A DNA stretch of 64,000 bases from CAJCJE01 sp036494465. Lineage in GTDB: Bacteria > Actinomycetota > Actinomycetes > Mycobacteriales > Pseudonocardiaceae. Under the pieces are notes generated by a model. That model searched no databases, was not told the origin of the DNA, and worked only from the letters and a program-made list of their open reading frames with translations. The stretch is taken from contig DASXOJ010000176.1 in NCBI GenBank assembly GCA_036494465.1, positions 1-64,000 of the forward strand. The letters are read 5' to 3'. Below are positions 51,093 to 59,525 of the stretch, piece by piece (within the stretch, counting starts at the first letter, position 1; the number at the start of each line of letters is the position of its first letter). The position numbers and the translations under genes were made by a program.

Positions 51093-52548
51093 CCAAGGAC
51101 TCGGTTCCTGGCCGGCCCGCCGAGCCCGTATGACCCCCGGCGCGATCGCGATCCGCCACAACGACACCGAACTCACCTATGCCGACCTCGAATCCCGGGT
51201 AGCCGCCCTCGCGGCGGGCCTGCACGCGACCGGCATCCGCACAGGCGACCGAGTCGCCTATCTGGGCCCCAACCGTCCCGTCTACCTCGACCTGCTGTTC
51301 GCATGTGGACGGTTGGGCGCGATCTTCGTCCCGGTCAACTTCCGCCTCACCGCACCGGAAATCGACCACGTCCTCGCCGACTCCGGCGCCACCCTCTTCA
51401 TCCACGCCCCCGACTACCCCCATCCCACCACGATCCCCTCTCTGGTGGCAGGCGACACGGTCCCCCTCCCCGGTGACCCCCTCGACGCTGTGCTGGTTGG
51501 GGATGGCCCGGTGGACCTGGCTGACCCCTGCCTGATCATGTACACCTCGGGCAGCACCGGCCGACCCAAAGGCGCCGTTCTCACCCACGGCAACCTCATC
51601 TGGAACAGCGTGAACGTGCTCGTCGAAATGGATCTCGCCGGCGACGAGCAGACCCTGGTCACCGCGCCCATGTTCCACATCGCCGCGCTGTCCATGACCT
51701 GCCTGCCCACGTTGCTCAAGGGCGGCACCGTGATCCTGCGCGAGAAGTTCGACCCAGGCGCCGTGCTCGCCACGATCGAACGCGACCGCGTCACGTTCAT
51801 GTTCGGCGTGCCCACCATGTTCAACGCCCTGTCCGCGCACGAGAACTTCGCCACCACCGACCTGAGCAGCGTGCGGCGCTTCATCTCCGGCGGCGCGGCG
51901 GCGCCCGAGGAGACCCTGCGCCGGTTCCTGCGCAGGGAAATCGTCATCACCCAGGGCTACGGCCTCACCGAAACCGCGCCCGGCGTGCTCACCCAGGACG
52001 TCGCGCACGTGTTCAGCAAGGTCGGCTCGGTGGGCGTGCCGTCCTTCTTCACCGACGTGCGCATCGTCGACCCCGACGACAACGGACGCGGCGAAGTCGC
52101 GGTCAGCGGACCGAACGTGACCCCCGGCTACTGGAAAAACCCGGCTGCTACAGCGGATGCGGTGCGCGAGGGCTGGTTCCACTCCGGCGACATCGCCACC
52201 CGCGACGAGGACGGCTACTACTACCTCGTCGACCGAGTCACGGACATGATCATCTCCGGTGGCGAGAACATCTACCCCACCGAGGTCGAGAACGAGATCC
52301 ACGATTTCGCGGGCATCGCCGAATGCGCCGTCATCGGCGTCCCCGACGACCACTGGGGCGAAGTCGGCCGGGCAGTCGTTCGCGTCCAACCCGGCGCCAG
52401 CGTCGAGCCCGGGGAACTGCTGGAGTTCCTGCGCACGCGCCTGGCCGGTTACAAGGTCCCGAAATCCGTGGTGTTCGTCGACGACTTCCCGACCACCGGC
52501 TCCGGCAAGATCCGCAAGAACGTGCTGCGCGAACGCTACGGGCGGTAG
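51085..52548 (+). CDS. Hydroxycinnamate-type acyl-CoA ligase
   Basis: 487-residue ANL ligase. CLIMYTSGSTGRPKGAVL, GYGLTETAPG, GWFHSGDIATRDEDGYYYLVDRVTDM (in two motifs), GGENIYPTEVENE and catalytic Lys in TGSGKIRKN are all present. By context it activates 4-coumarate, ferulate or related phenylpropanoids for the upstream hydratase. Ends within a perfect hairpin shared with the convergent protease gene. Confidence 0.9.
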   Translation: MRDQGLGSWPARRARMTPGAIAIRHNDTELTYADLESRVAALAAGLHATGIRTGDRVAYLGPNRPVYLDLLFACGRLGAIFVPVNFRLTAPEIDHVLADSGATLFIHAPDYPHPTTIPSLVAGDTVPLPGDPLDAVLVGDGPVDLADPCLIMYTSGSTGRPKGAVLTHGNLIWNSVNVLVEMDLAGDEQTLVTAPMFHIAALSMTCLPTLLKGGTVILREKFDPGAVLATIERDRVTFMFGVPTMFNALSAHENFATTDLSSVRRFISGGAAAPEETLRRFLRREIVITQGYGLTETAPGVLTQDVAHVFSKVGSVGVPSFFTDVRIVDPDDNGRGEVAVSGPNVTPGYWKNPAATADAVREGWFHSGDIATRDEDGYYYLVDRVTDMIISGGENIYPTEVENEIHDFAGIAECAVIGVPDDHWGEVGRAVVRVQPGASVEPGELLEFLRTRLAGYKVPKSVVFVDDFPTTGSGKIRKNVLRERYGR

Positions 52549-52558
52549 CGTTCGCGCA
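52526..52558. terminator. Bidirectional hairpin terminator
   Basis: Perfect 14-bp stem TGCGCGAACGCTAC (52526-52539) and its complement (52545-52558) with a GGGCG loop. It includes the ligase stop codon and stands 7 bases before the end of the convergent protease gene. Confidence 0.8.
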
Positions 52559-52564
52559 ACACTC

Positions 52565-54085
52565 CTACTTCGCGAGCGTGCAGCCGTAGCGGTTGAGCTG
52601 GAGCACCGAACCTGTGAAACAGCCTGGAATCATGTCGATCTGCTCGCCGTAAGCGGCTGCCGGCACCGAGGTCACCTTGCCATCAGCCCCGACCTCACAC
52701 GGATTCCCATCCGAACACGCGGCGCCGTTCCCCTGATTGCTGGTGTTGTGCACCCCGACGATCGTGTTGCCGTCCGGCGCCACCATCGCCGACCCGGACA
52801 TGCCCGGACCGAGGACGCAGTCGTCGGACCCGACGGTGCGCACCGCGTCGTCCAGTTGGTAACCGCCCTCGCGCAGGTGCGGCACCACCGCGTTGAGCGT
52901 GCACGACTCCCGGTACGCGCCGGTCAACACGGCGAGATTCTCGTTGGCGGACATCGGTTTCCTGCTCACGGTGAACACCGTGGCGTGCGCTGCGGCGAGT
53001 TGCGCGTAGGTCTTGTCCAACCGGTAGAGCGCGACATCCGTGCCGGTCATCGTCGCGTACGCCAACCGCGTCGCGTTCGCGGTCGCCTGGTCGTAACCGT
53101 CATGATCGGCGATCCCGATCGGAAAGTCGGCAGGCTGATCCACCAACGCCGAACCAACAACGGGCCGATCGCCCTGCACACAGTGGCCATTGGTCAGCAG
53201 CAGCGCGGCATCGTTCGCTCGCGCGTCCGGCATCCGCACCACCGACCCCATGCACCCGTTGACACTCACCTCACCAGCCAACGACGGTTGGGTCACCTCC
53301 GGCGGCACGTTCTTGCCGGAAACGATGTCGTTGATCCAGTCCGCGTGCACCGGCACGTTCTCGTAGATCGTCGGTTGGCCGTCGTCGCCCGAATCCACGG
53401 TCCCGGCCAGCACCCACTTCCCGTCCTGCTGGACCACCAGCGGTCCACCCGAGTCCATGTTCGTCGCCGCGACCGACCCGTCCGCCGCGCCCGCGCAGAA
53501 CTCCTTACCGGGCACCGGCCCCGCCGAACACTTCGCGTCCGGCTGCACAACCGTGTCGGCCTGGCGCAGCCCGTCCGGGAAACACGAAGGCTGGTTCTGC
53601 TCGCAGGTCATACCCCACCCCATGATCCGCACCGGCGCACCGACCGACGGCACCGCCTTCGCCACGGAGATCGGCGTGCCCGACACCGGCGTCTTCAGGT
53701 GCAACAAGGCGAGGTCGGCACCCCACATGCCGCCCGGCGACCGGTTCACCGCCAGTCGGTAGAACTTGTCCACGTCCGCGACCTGGCCGCCGGAACTCGC
53801 ACTCAGCGACCCCACCCGCACCTGCCATCCGGGTGGCGTAGCCACCGGCGCCTGGTTGGGCGTCTGCGCGCAGTGACTTGCCGTCAACACCCACCGCGCG
53901 GCAAGCAGTTCGCCACCACACGCGTGCTTGTCCGCGCGCGGCGAATCCGGTTCCTCGACCGAAACCATGAACGAATACGGCTGCGTAGCCACCGACCCAC
54001 CGGCGATCGCCGACGCGGGCAACGCAACAGCGACAGTGCCGGTCACGGCAAACCCGCCGGCCAACAAGAGTTTGAGTAGCTTCAT
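52565..54085 (-). CDS. Secreted protein with two trypsin-like protease domains
   Basis: 506 residues after a signal peptide (MKLLKLLLAGGFAVTGTVAVA, ending ASAIAGG). Domain 1 (about 30-255) is an S1A trypsin: IAGGSVATQPYSFMVSV, His in VLTASHC, Asp in WGADLALLHL, Ser in NMDSGGPLVV. Domain 2 (about 270-500) is a second trypsin-like fold: His in LLTNGHCV, Asp in GTDVALYRL, Ser in GPGMSGSAMV. Both triads look complete, an uncommon arrangement. The domains may cleave different substrates or one may process the other. Start chosen at ATG 54085 for the signal peptide. Confidence 0.85.
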   Translation of the reverse strand: MKLLKLLLAGGFAVTGTVAVALPASAIAGGSVATQPYSFMVSVEEPDSPRADKHACGGELLAARWVLTASHCAQTPNQAPVATPPGWQVRVGSLSASSGGQVADVDKFYRLAVNRSPGGMWGADLALLHLKTPVSGTPISVAKAVPSVGAPVRIMGWGMTCEQNQPSCFPDGLRQADTVVQPDAKCSAGPVPGKEFCAGAADGSVAATNMDSGGPLVVQQDGKWVLAGTVDSGDDGQPTIYENVPVHADWINDIVSGKNVPPEVTQPSLAGEVSVNGCMGSVVRMPDARANDAALLLTNGHCVQGDRPVVGSALVDQPADFPIGIADHDGYDQATANATRLAYATMTGTDVALYRLDKTYAQLAAAHATVFTVSRKPMSANENLAVLTGAYRESCTLNAVVPHLREGGYQLDDAVRTVGSDDCVLGPGMSGSAMVAPDGNTIVGVHNTSNQGNGAACSDGNPCEVGADGKVTSVPAAAYGEQIDMIPGCFTGSVLQLNRYGCTLAK

Positions 54086-54176
54086 GCCGATCACGGTGCC
54101 CACGCGATGTGCGCGCTCGGTGATCAGATTGTCACAGCTCCGCTGTAAATTCCGAATTATTTGGTTTGCGAGGGCA

Positions 54177-54343
54177 AACTCCAAGACTTGGAGAAATTTG
54201 GAGCTGCTTGGAGTTGTACTTTGCGTGACGATCGACTACCTAGAGTACAACTCCAAGATTTGGAGTTGTTTGGAGTTGCTTGGAGTTGGCAGGTCACCCG
54301 ATCGTCTACTGCAACTCCAAAGTTAATTTGGATTTGGAGTTGC
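54177..54343. repeat. Array of about ten TTGGAG(TTG) elements in both orientations
   Basis: Copies of TTGGAG, mostly extended to TTGGAGTTG, at 54177, 54187, 54197, 54207, 54245, 54259, 54269, 54279, 54311 and 54333 (three of them inverted). They form nested perfect palindromes: 13-bp arms CTTGGAGTTGTAC (54207-54219 with 54245-54257), 10-bp arms around GAT (54248-54269) and 11-bp arms GCAACTCCAAA (54311-54321 with 54333-54343). A GACGATCG / CGATCGTC pair is interleaved. AT-rich compared with its surroundings; lies between the protease and the Fic gene. Confidence 0.85.
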
Positions 54344-54395
54344 ATGACCTAGGCTGAGTGTGGCGGCACCCGATGATGACCTGAGGACGGAACAC

Positions 54396-55772
54396 GTGAA
54401 GCCCCCCATGCCCCCACCCACTCTCGACGAACTGCTTCGTCGGATGCAGTCGATCGACCCGTCGCGGGCGAGCCAGTTGTTGATGGGCGTCATGAACGGT
54501 GTCAGGACCGCCGGGTCGTACCTGCCGTGGGATCAATTGCGATACAGGACGCCGCCTGACCGGATGACCCATGAAGAGTGGTGGCTGGTCTGCAAGCTTG
54601 AGCGCAACTCGATGAAGCGTAGAACTCCACTGCTGGACAGGGACGGGCGAGAGTTCACCTATGCGCTACCGGATGAGGTCCTGCGCGGGATCGACGAGGT
54701 GAACCGGAACGCGAGCGGGGTCATCTCGATCAGTGAACAGGTGACGAATCCGGCCACCCGCGATCGATACCTGGTGAACTCGTTGATGGAAGAGGCAATC
54801 ACGTCGAGTCAGCTCGAAGGTGCTTCTACCGAACGCAATGTCGCCAGGGAGATGATCCGTAGTGGCAGACGGCCGAAGACTCGCGACGAAAGGATGATAT
54901 TCAACAACTACAACGCCATGCAGAGGGTGCACGGGCTTCGGGACGAAGAGCTCTCTCCGGAGTTGATCTGCGAGATCCACAAAATGGTGACCGATGGAAC
55001 CCTGGGCAATCCGGATGCATCGGGGAGGTTTCAGCTTCCGTCGGAACGTCGGGTTGCGGTGTACAGCCACACGGGAAACCTGCTCCACGAGCCGCCACCT
55101 GCGGAGGAGCTTTCCGAGCGCGTGCAGCGTCTCTGCGACTTCGCCAACGAGAGCAGCGACGAGGGCCACTACATACCGCCCGTGCTGCGGGCGATAACCC
55201 TGCATTTCATGTTGAGTTACGACCACCCGTTCGAAGACGGCAACGGTCGGACTGCTCGGGTCCTGTTCTACTGGTCGATGTTGCGGCAGGGCTATTGGCT
55301 GACCGAGTTCCTTGCGATATCGAAGATCCTTCGTGGCGCACCGGGCAAATACGGTTACAGCTTCCTGCACACCGAACATGACGACAACGATCTGACCCAC
55401 TTTCACATATATCACCTCAGTGTGGTGCAGCGGGCGATCCGGGAGCTGCACGAGTACCTCGCGCGAAAGATGGACGAGATACGGGGCCTGCAGCGGTCGT
55501 TGGCGATGCTGCCCGGCGAGTTCAATCATCGGCAGGTCGCTCTGCTGGAGAACGCCGTGCGGCGGCCGGGCCAGATCTACACGGCGGTCTCGCACTCCAG
55601 CAGCCACAACGTCACCGTCGAGACGGCGCGACAAGATCTCACGTCACTGGAGAAACGGGACCTGTTGCAGCGAACGAAGGTGGGCCACGCGTATGCCTGG
55701 ATTCCCCATCCGGCGCTGGCCGACCGCCTTGATCAACGACCGGCCGCCGCTGTCGACCCGGATCCGCGGTAG
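54396..55772 (+). CDS. Class II Fic protein with C-terminal winged helix
   Basis: About 458 residues. The autoinhibitory helix motif SSQLEGAST near residue 140 and the catalytic motif HPFEDGNGRTAR near residue 280 are both complete, so it should transfer AMP from ATP to a target protein hydroxyl and be self-inhibited. N-terminal DUF4172-like helical part; the C-terminus (RQVALLENAVRRPGQIYT then LTSLEKRDLLQRT) is a winged-helix DNA-binding fold. Start GTG 54396 has GAGGA 8 bases upstream; GTG 54360 is possible. The repeat array just upstream is a plausible binding site for its own winged helix. Confidence 0.88.
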   Translation: MKPPMPPPTLDELLRRMQSIDPSRASQLLMGVMNGVRTAGSYLPWDQLRYRTPPDRMTHEEWWLVCKLERNSMKRRTPLLDRDGREFTYALPDEVLRGIDEVNRNASGVISISEQVTNPATRDRYLVNSLMEEAITSSQLEGASTERNVAREMIRSGRRPKTRDERMIFNNYNAMQRVHGLRDEELSPELICEIHKMVTDGTLGNPDASGRFQLPSERRVAVYSHTGNLLHEPPPAEELSERVQRLCDFANESSDEGHYIPPVLRAITLHFMLSYDHPFEDGNGRTARVLFYWSMLRQGYWLTEFLAISKILRGAPGKYGYSFLHTEHDDNDLTHFHIYHLSVVQRAIRELHEYLARKMDEIRGLQRSLAMLPGEFNHRQVALLENAVRRPGQIYTAVSHSSSHNVTVETARQDLTSLEKRDLLQRTKVGHAYAWIPHPALADRLDQRPAAAVDPDPR

Positions 55773-55783
55773 CTGTCTGTCGC

Positions 55784-56293
55784 CTAATCGGTGCCGGGGA
55801 TCGTCGCCCGGCGCGTCGCGGAGAGATTGCCGAGCACCGCAATCCCGTGTTGCAGATCGTCGCGGAACACCGAACGAGCTTCGGGCGGCAGACCGGAGAG
55901 CAGTTCGCGCTCGATCTCCAGCACCAGCGGATTGCACTGCGCGAGTAGCTCGCGACCCGTGTCGGTGAGGCGTGCGAGCAGGATGCGTTTGTTGCCTTCC
56001 TGCGGCTCGCGCGCGATCACGCCGCGCTTCTCCAGACTGAGCACCATCTCGTGCATGGTCTGCGGGCGCAGGAACGAGCGCCGCGCGAGCTGCGCCGAGG
56101 ACAGCGGACCTCTGCTTTCCAGCACGGTCAACGCGGTGTACTGCAGTGTTGTCACGCCGAGCGGCCGAAGGGCGTCGTCCATCAACGCCCTGATGACCAG
56201 TTCCAGTCGCTTCACCAGGTACAGCGTCAGAGGCATTTCGGCCCCCGCAAGGACGCCGTCGGTGCTGGAGGCCCGCTCGGTTTCGGTGTTCAC
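55784..56293 (-). CDS. MarR family transcriptional regulator
   Basis: 169-residue MarR protein. The winged helix spans about residues 40-120 (LSSAQLARRSFLRPQTMHEMVLSLEKRGVIAREP, then NKRILLARLTDTGRELL), with dimerisation helices at both ends. GTG start at 56293; ATG 56236 is an alternative. It lies 22 bases downstream of the MFS transporter on the same strand and probably controls it. It could also be the factor for a distant operator such as 49321-49357, which is speculation. Confidence 0.9.
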   Translation of the reverse strand: MNTETERASSTDGVLAGAEMPLTLYLVKRLELVIRALMDDALRPLGVTTLQYTALTVLESRGPLSSAQLARRSFLRPQTMHEMVLSLEKRGVIAREPQEGNKRILLARLTDTGRELLAQCNPLVLEIERELLSGLPPEARSVFRDDLQHGIAVLGNLSATRRATIPGTD

Positions 56294-56315
56294 CAGGCCA
56301 TGATCTCACCTGCCG

Positions 56316-57911
56316 TCAGCGCGTGGTCAGGTGCTTACGGTGCGTGCGAGTTGCGAACAGGTGCTCGACGGTATGCGTTTCGGTTTCGGCAAGTGCAAGA
56401 ACGCGATCCAGGTTGGCTTGTTCGCTCGCGGTGAGCCGGTCGCTGTGCTGGCGGAGGTGCTCGCCCCAGGACGCCACCCGGAACTGTTCGACGAACCGGG
56501 CCGCGTCCGCGCCGTCGCGGTAGAGCCGCCACTGTTGCGCCCCGGTGCGCCGCCTGGTCAGTTCCAACGGCCGCATGGCGTCCAGGAATTCGTCGATATC
56601 GCCCTCCGCGACCCGATACACGGCGCTGACCAGCACCGGACCGTCGTGCGGGTCGGGCTCGAAGACCAGGGCCGGTTCGGGCATCGCGGGCGCGATGCTG
56701 AGGTCGAACGTGCCGGTACGGCCGTGCAGCGGCAGGATGCGCACGCTCGCGGCGGCGAGCACCAGCAGACCGGCGGCGATGGCGAGCGTGGTGCGCAGGC
56801 CGATCGCGTTGGCCAGCAGGCCCCAGACGAACGCGGCGACGGCTTGCGCGCCCATGAACGCCAGGATGTACGCGGCCATGCCGCGCGCCCGTACCCAGGC
56901 AGGCACCGCGAGCTGCAAGGTCGCGTTCAGCGTCGACAACGTCATGATCCACGCGAGCCCGGCGACGATCAGCAGGATCGCGGTGACGACCAACGGGAAG
57001 AAGCCGACCGCGAGCGTGCCGACGCCGAAGGTCAGCGCCGAGATCGCCAGTACCGCGTTGGCGGAGAACCGCGCGCGCAGCCTCGGCAGCAGGACCGCGC
57101 CGGCCACCGCGCCGATGCCCAACGCGCCGAGCAGCACGCCGTAACCGCCCGCACCCAACCCCAACCGCGAACTCGCGGCCACCGGCAGCAACGCCCACAG
57201 CGCGCTCGCGGGCGCCGCGAACAACACCGAGCGGGCGATGATGCGCCGCACGCCCGGGGCGGATCGCAGATACCGGAGACCGGAGAAAATGGCTTCGCTG
57301 AGCGGTTCTGGATCCGACGCTGCCTGCGGCTTGGGCCGGTGCCAGGCGAAGGTGGCGAACGCGATGCCCAGGAACGACAACGCGTTCAACGCGAAGACCG
57401 GCGCCGGTCCGAGCAGCGCGACCAGGAAACCGGCGATCGCCGGTCCGATCGCACGCGCGCCGTTGACGGTGATGCTGCCCAGCGCCGCAGCGGCGGGGAT
57501 CTCCTCGCGGGGCACGAGTTCCGGCTGGATCGCCTGCCAGGCCGGGCCGGTCAGCGCGGAACCGCAGCCGATCAGGAAGGTGAACGCGAGCAGCAGCCAC
57601 GGGCTCATCGCGCCGGTCGCGGTGAACACCGTCAGCACGCCGACGCAGACCGCGACCGCCGTGCTGGTCACCCAGAGCAGTTTGCGCCGGTCCATGGTGT
57701 CCGCGAACACGCCGGCGGGCAGGGAAAGGAAGAACACCGGCAGCAGGCTCGCGGTCTGCACCAGCGACACGAACGCCGCCGAGTCCGGTCGCCCGACCAG
57801 CAGCCACTGCGCGGCCACGGTCTGCATCCAGGTGCCGACGTTCGAGCCGAGCTGCGCGATGAACAGCATCCGGTAGGTGCTGTGGCGCAGCGGCGCCCAC
57901 GGCGAGGTCAT
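56316..57911 (-). CDS. MFS efflux transporter with C-terminal ABM-like domain
   Basis: 531 residues. About residues 1-405 are a 12-helix major facilitator of the EntS/MFS_3 type (LFIAQLGSNVGTWMQTVAAQWLL at helix 1, GSALTGPAWQAIQPELVPREE in the middle). The last 110 residues (VLVSAVYRVAEGDIDEFLDAMRPLEL, QWRLYRDGADAARFVEQF) look like a soluble antibiotic-biosynthesis-monooxygenase-like dimeric barrel. Probably exports a hydrophobic or siderophore-like compound. Operonic with the MarR gene. Confidence 0.9.
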   Translation of the reverse strand: MTSPWAPLRHSTYRMLFIAQLGSNVGTWMQTVAAQWLLVGRPDSAAFVSLVQTASLLPVFFLSLPAGVFADTMDRRKLLWVTSTAVAVCVGVLTVFTATGAMSPWLLLAFTFLIGCGSALTGPAWQAIQPELVPREEIPAAAALGSITVNGARAIGPAIAGFLVALLGPAPVFALNALSFLGIAFATFAWHRPKPQAASDPEPLSEAIFSGLRYLRSAPGVRRIIARSVLFAAPASALWALLPVAASSRLGLGAGGYGVLLGALGIGAVAGAVLLPRLRARFSANAVLAISALTFGVGTLAVGFFPLVVTAILLIVAGLAWIMTLSTLNATLQLAVPAWVRARGMAAYILAFMGAQAVAAFVWGLLANAIGLRTTLAIAAGLLVLAAASVRILPLHGRTGTFDLSIAPAMPEPALVFEPDPHDGPVLVSAVYRVAEGDIDEFLDAMRPLELTRRRTGAQQWRLYRDGADAARFVEQFRVASWGEHLRQHSDRLTASEQANLDRVLALAETETHTVEHLFATRTHRKHLTTR

Positions 57912-57979
57912 TCGCAGAGCGTGCCAATCCGGGGCCGCCCGGACAACTCCGAGCAGTCCCGGATCAGCTACTGATCAAT

Positions 57980-58819
57980 TCACGAGCGGAGGAACGCCAG
58001 CAATTCGGCGTTGAACTCGTCGGCGTGCGTCACGTTCAGCCCGTGCGGCGCGTCCGGCAGCACCACGTACTTGCTGTTCGGTACCAGCGCGGCGGTCAGT
58101 TTCCCGGCGCTGCCGATCGGCACGATGGCGTCCGCGTCGCCGTGCAGGATCAGCGTCGGGATGGTGAAGCGGGCCAGGTCGCCGCGGAAGTCGGTCATGG
58201 TGAAGGCGGTCGTGCAGTCCAGCGTGCCCTTGGGCGAGGCGAACGCGGCGATCTGCTGGTTGTAGTCGTGCACCTGCTGGGTGACCAGGTCGGTTCGTCC
58301 GTTGACGCTGAAGAAGTTCGTCACGAACTGGTCGATGAAGCTGACCCGGTCGGTGCGGATGCCGTCGTGGAAGGCGGCCAGCGTGGCGTCGTCGAGGGCG
58401 CCTTCCGGATGCTCGGCGCTCTTGTACAGGAACGGTGGCACCGCCGACGCGAACACCGCCCTGGTCACGCGCTCGTTGCTGCCGTAGGTGCCGATGTAGC
58501 GGGCGACCTCGCCGCCACCCATGGAGAAGCCGACCAGGGTCACGTCGACCAGGTCCAGGTGCTCCAGCAGGTGGTGCAGGTCGGAGACGAAGGTGTCGTA
58601 GTCGTAGCCCTCCCACGGCTGGGAGGACTCGCCGAACCCTCTTCGGTCGTAGGTGACGACCTGGTATCCCTCGTCGACCAGCGCGGGGACCTGGGCCTCC
58701 CATGACCGTCCGGACAGCGGCCAACCGTGCACCAGCACGACCGGTCGCCCGGAACCGTTGACCTCGTAGTGGATCTCGATCGGCGCGCCGTTTTCCTCAC
58801 CGACAGTGATACGTGCCAT
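57980..58819 (-). CDS. Alpha/beta hydrolase (cofactor-free haloperoxidase-like)
   Basis: 279-residue enzyme. VVLVHGWPLSGRSWE gives the oxyanion region, nucleophile Ser is in LVGFSMGGGEVARY, Asp in LILHGDADAIVPI, and His in PDAPHGLNVTH. These are the motifs of non-haem chloroperoxidase-type esterases, which hydrolyse esters or lactones and form peracids in vitro. It lies 14 bases downstream of the NTF2-like gene on the same strand and may act with it. Confidence 0.9.
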   Translation of the reverse strand: MARITVGEENGAPIEIHYEVNGSGRPVVLVHGWPLSGRSWEAQVPALVDEGYQVVTYDRRGFGESSQPWEGYDYDTFVSDLHHLLEHLDLVDVTLVGFSMGGGEVARYIGTYGSNERVTRAVFASAVPPFLYKSAEHPEGALDDATLAAFHDGIRTDRVSFIDQFVTNFFSVNGRTDLVTQQVHDYNQQIAAFASPKGTLDCTTAFTMTDFRGDLARFTIPTLILHGDADAIVPIGSAGKLTAALVPNSKYVVLPDAPHGLNVTHADEFNAELLAFLRS

Positions 58820-58833
58820 CTGCACCGCTCCTA

Positions 58834-59148
58834 TCAGGCTTGACCGGTCTCGAATCTGGTGATCTTTTTGTCGTCGACAACGAACTTCCACTTGGTGCGC
58901 ATGGCACCCCAGGTGTCGTTGGTGACCTCCGCGAGCAGCGAGAGGCCATCCGGGGAGGTCACGGACTCGATCTCGATCCGACCGTGAGTGGAGAACATCT
59001 CCCGGTCCAGCCAGGTGTCGAGATCGCGATCGCTGCCGTCGTCGGACATGCTCGCCCCGTCCGCGAGCAGCGCGTAGACCCCGTCCTTGTCGCCCGCGTT
59101 GATCGCGTCGGCGAACTGGGTGACCAACGGGTTGGGGGAGTCGGGCAT
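58834..59148 (-). CDS. Small NTF2-like protein
   Basis: 104-residue cone-fold protein (NPLVTQFADAINAGDKDGVYALLADGA at the N-terminal helices, EVTNDTWGAMRTKWKFVVDDKKITRFETGQA at the end). Function unknown. First gene of a pair with the alpha/beta hydrolase; divergent from the secreted beta-helix protein across a 377-base promoter region. Confidence 0.75.
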   Translation of the reverse strand: MPDSPNPLVTQFADAINAGDKDGVYALLADGASMSDDGSDRDLDTWLDREMFSTHGRIEIESVTSPDGLSLLAEVTNDTWGAMRTKWKFVVDDKKITRFETGQA

Positions 59149-59236
59149 GGTCCCTCCTTGAATTCGGTCCGAGGTGCACGATACGGACTTCGTCCAGTCC
59201 TGCCATTCGTGTCGGACCTGTCCGTGGCGCTACCTT

Positions 59237-59250
59237 GGAGAGCGCTCTCA
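59237..59250. promoter_or_regulatory. LacI-type operator, distal copy
   Basis: GAGAGCGCTCTC (59238-59249) is a perfect palindrome of the kind bound by LacI-family sugar regulators. It lies 277 bases upstream of the beta-helix gene and 90 upstream of the divergent NTF2-like gene. Confidence 0.6.
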
Positions 59251-59381
59251 GATCGGAAAAACCCTGGTGAAGATGGGTTAAGCGGACTTCTCGGCGCGGC
59301 CGCCGACCCCCGCGTCCGGTTGGCGTATTCCCGCCCCGATGCCTTGACACCGTTGAAACACCAGGAGTCTACTAAGCGTGC

Positions 59382-59395
59382 TGAGAGCGCTCTCA
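59382..59395. promoter_or_regulatory. LacI-type operator, proximal copy
   Basis: TGAGAGCGCTCTCA is a perfect 14-bp palindrome, 130 bases before the ATG at 59526. A TTGACA at 59344-59349 with TCTACT near 59368 could be the promoter, putting this operator just downstream of the start of transcription. Confidence 0.7.
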
Positions 59396-59525
59396 CACCC
59401 GAGTCGGCCGAACCCGTACGACGACTCGAACTCCGCGCACCGTGGAGCCGGTGGCAGCGCTGTTTCGCCTGCTCCGGCGCGCGGTGTTTCGCATGTCCCT
59501 CGCAATGACGCCAGGAGAGACACCG

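Noticed and set aside
54157..54352. Short open frames on both strands inside the TTGGAG array
   Set aside because: They are by-products of the repeats (strings of Lys/Ser/Trp or Leu/Gln), without ribosome sites.
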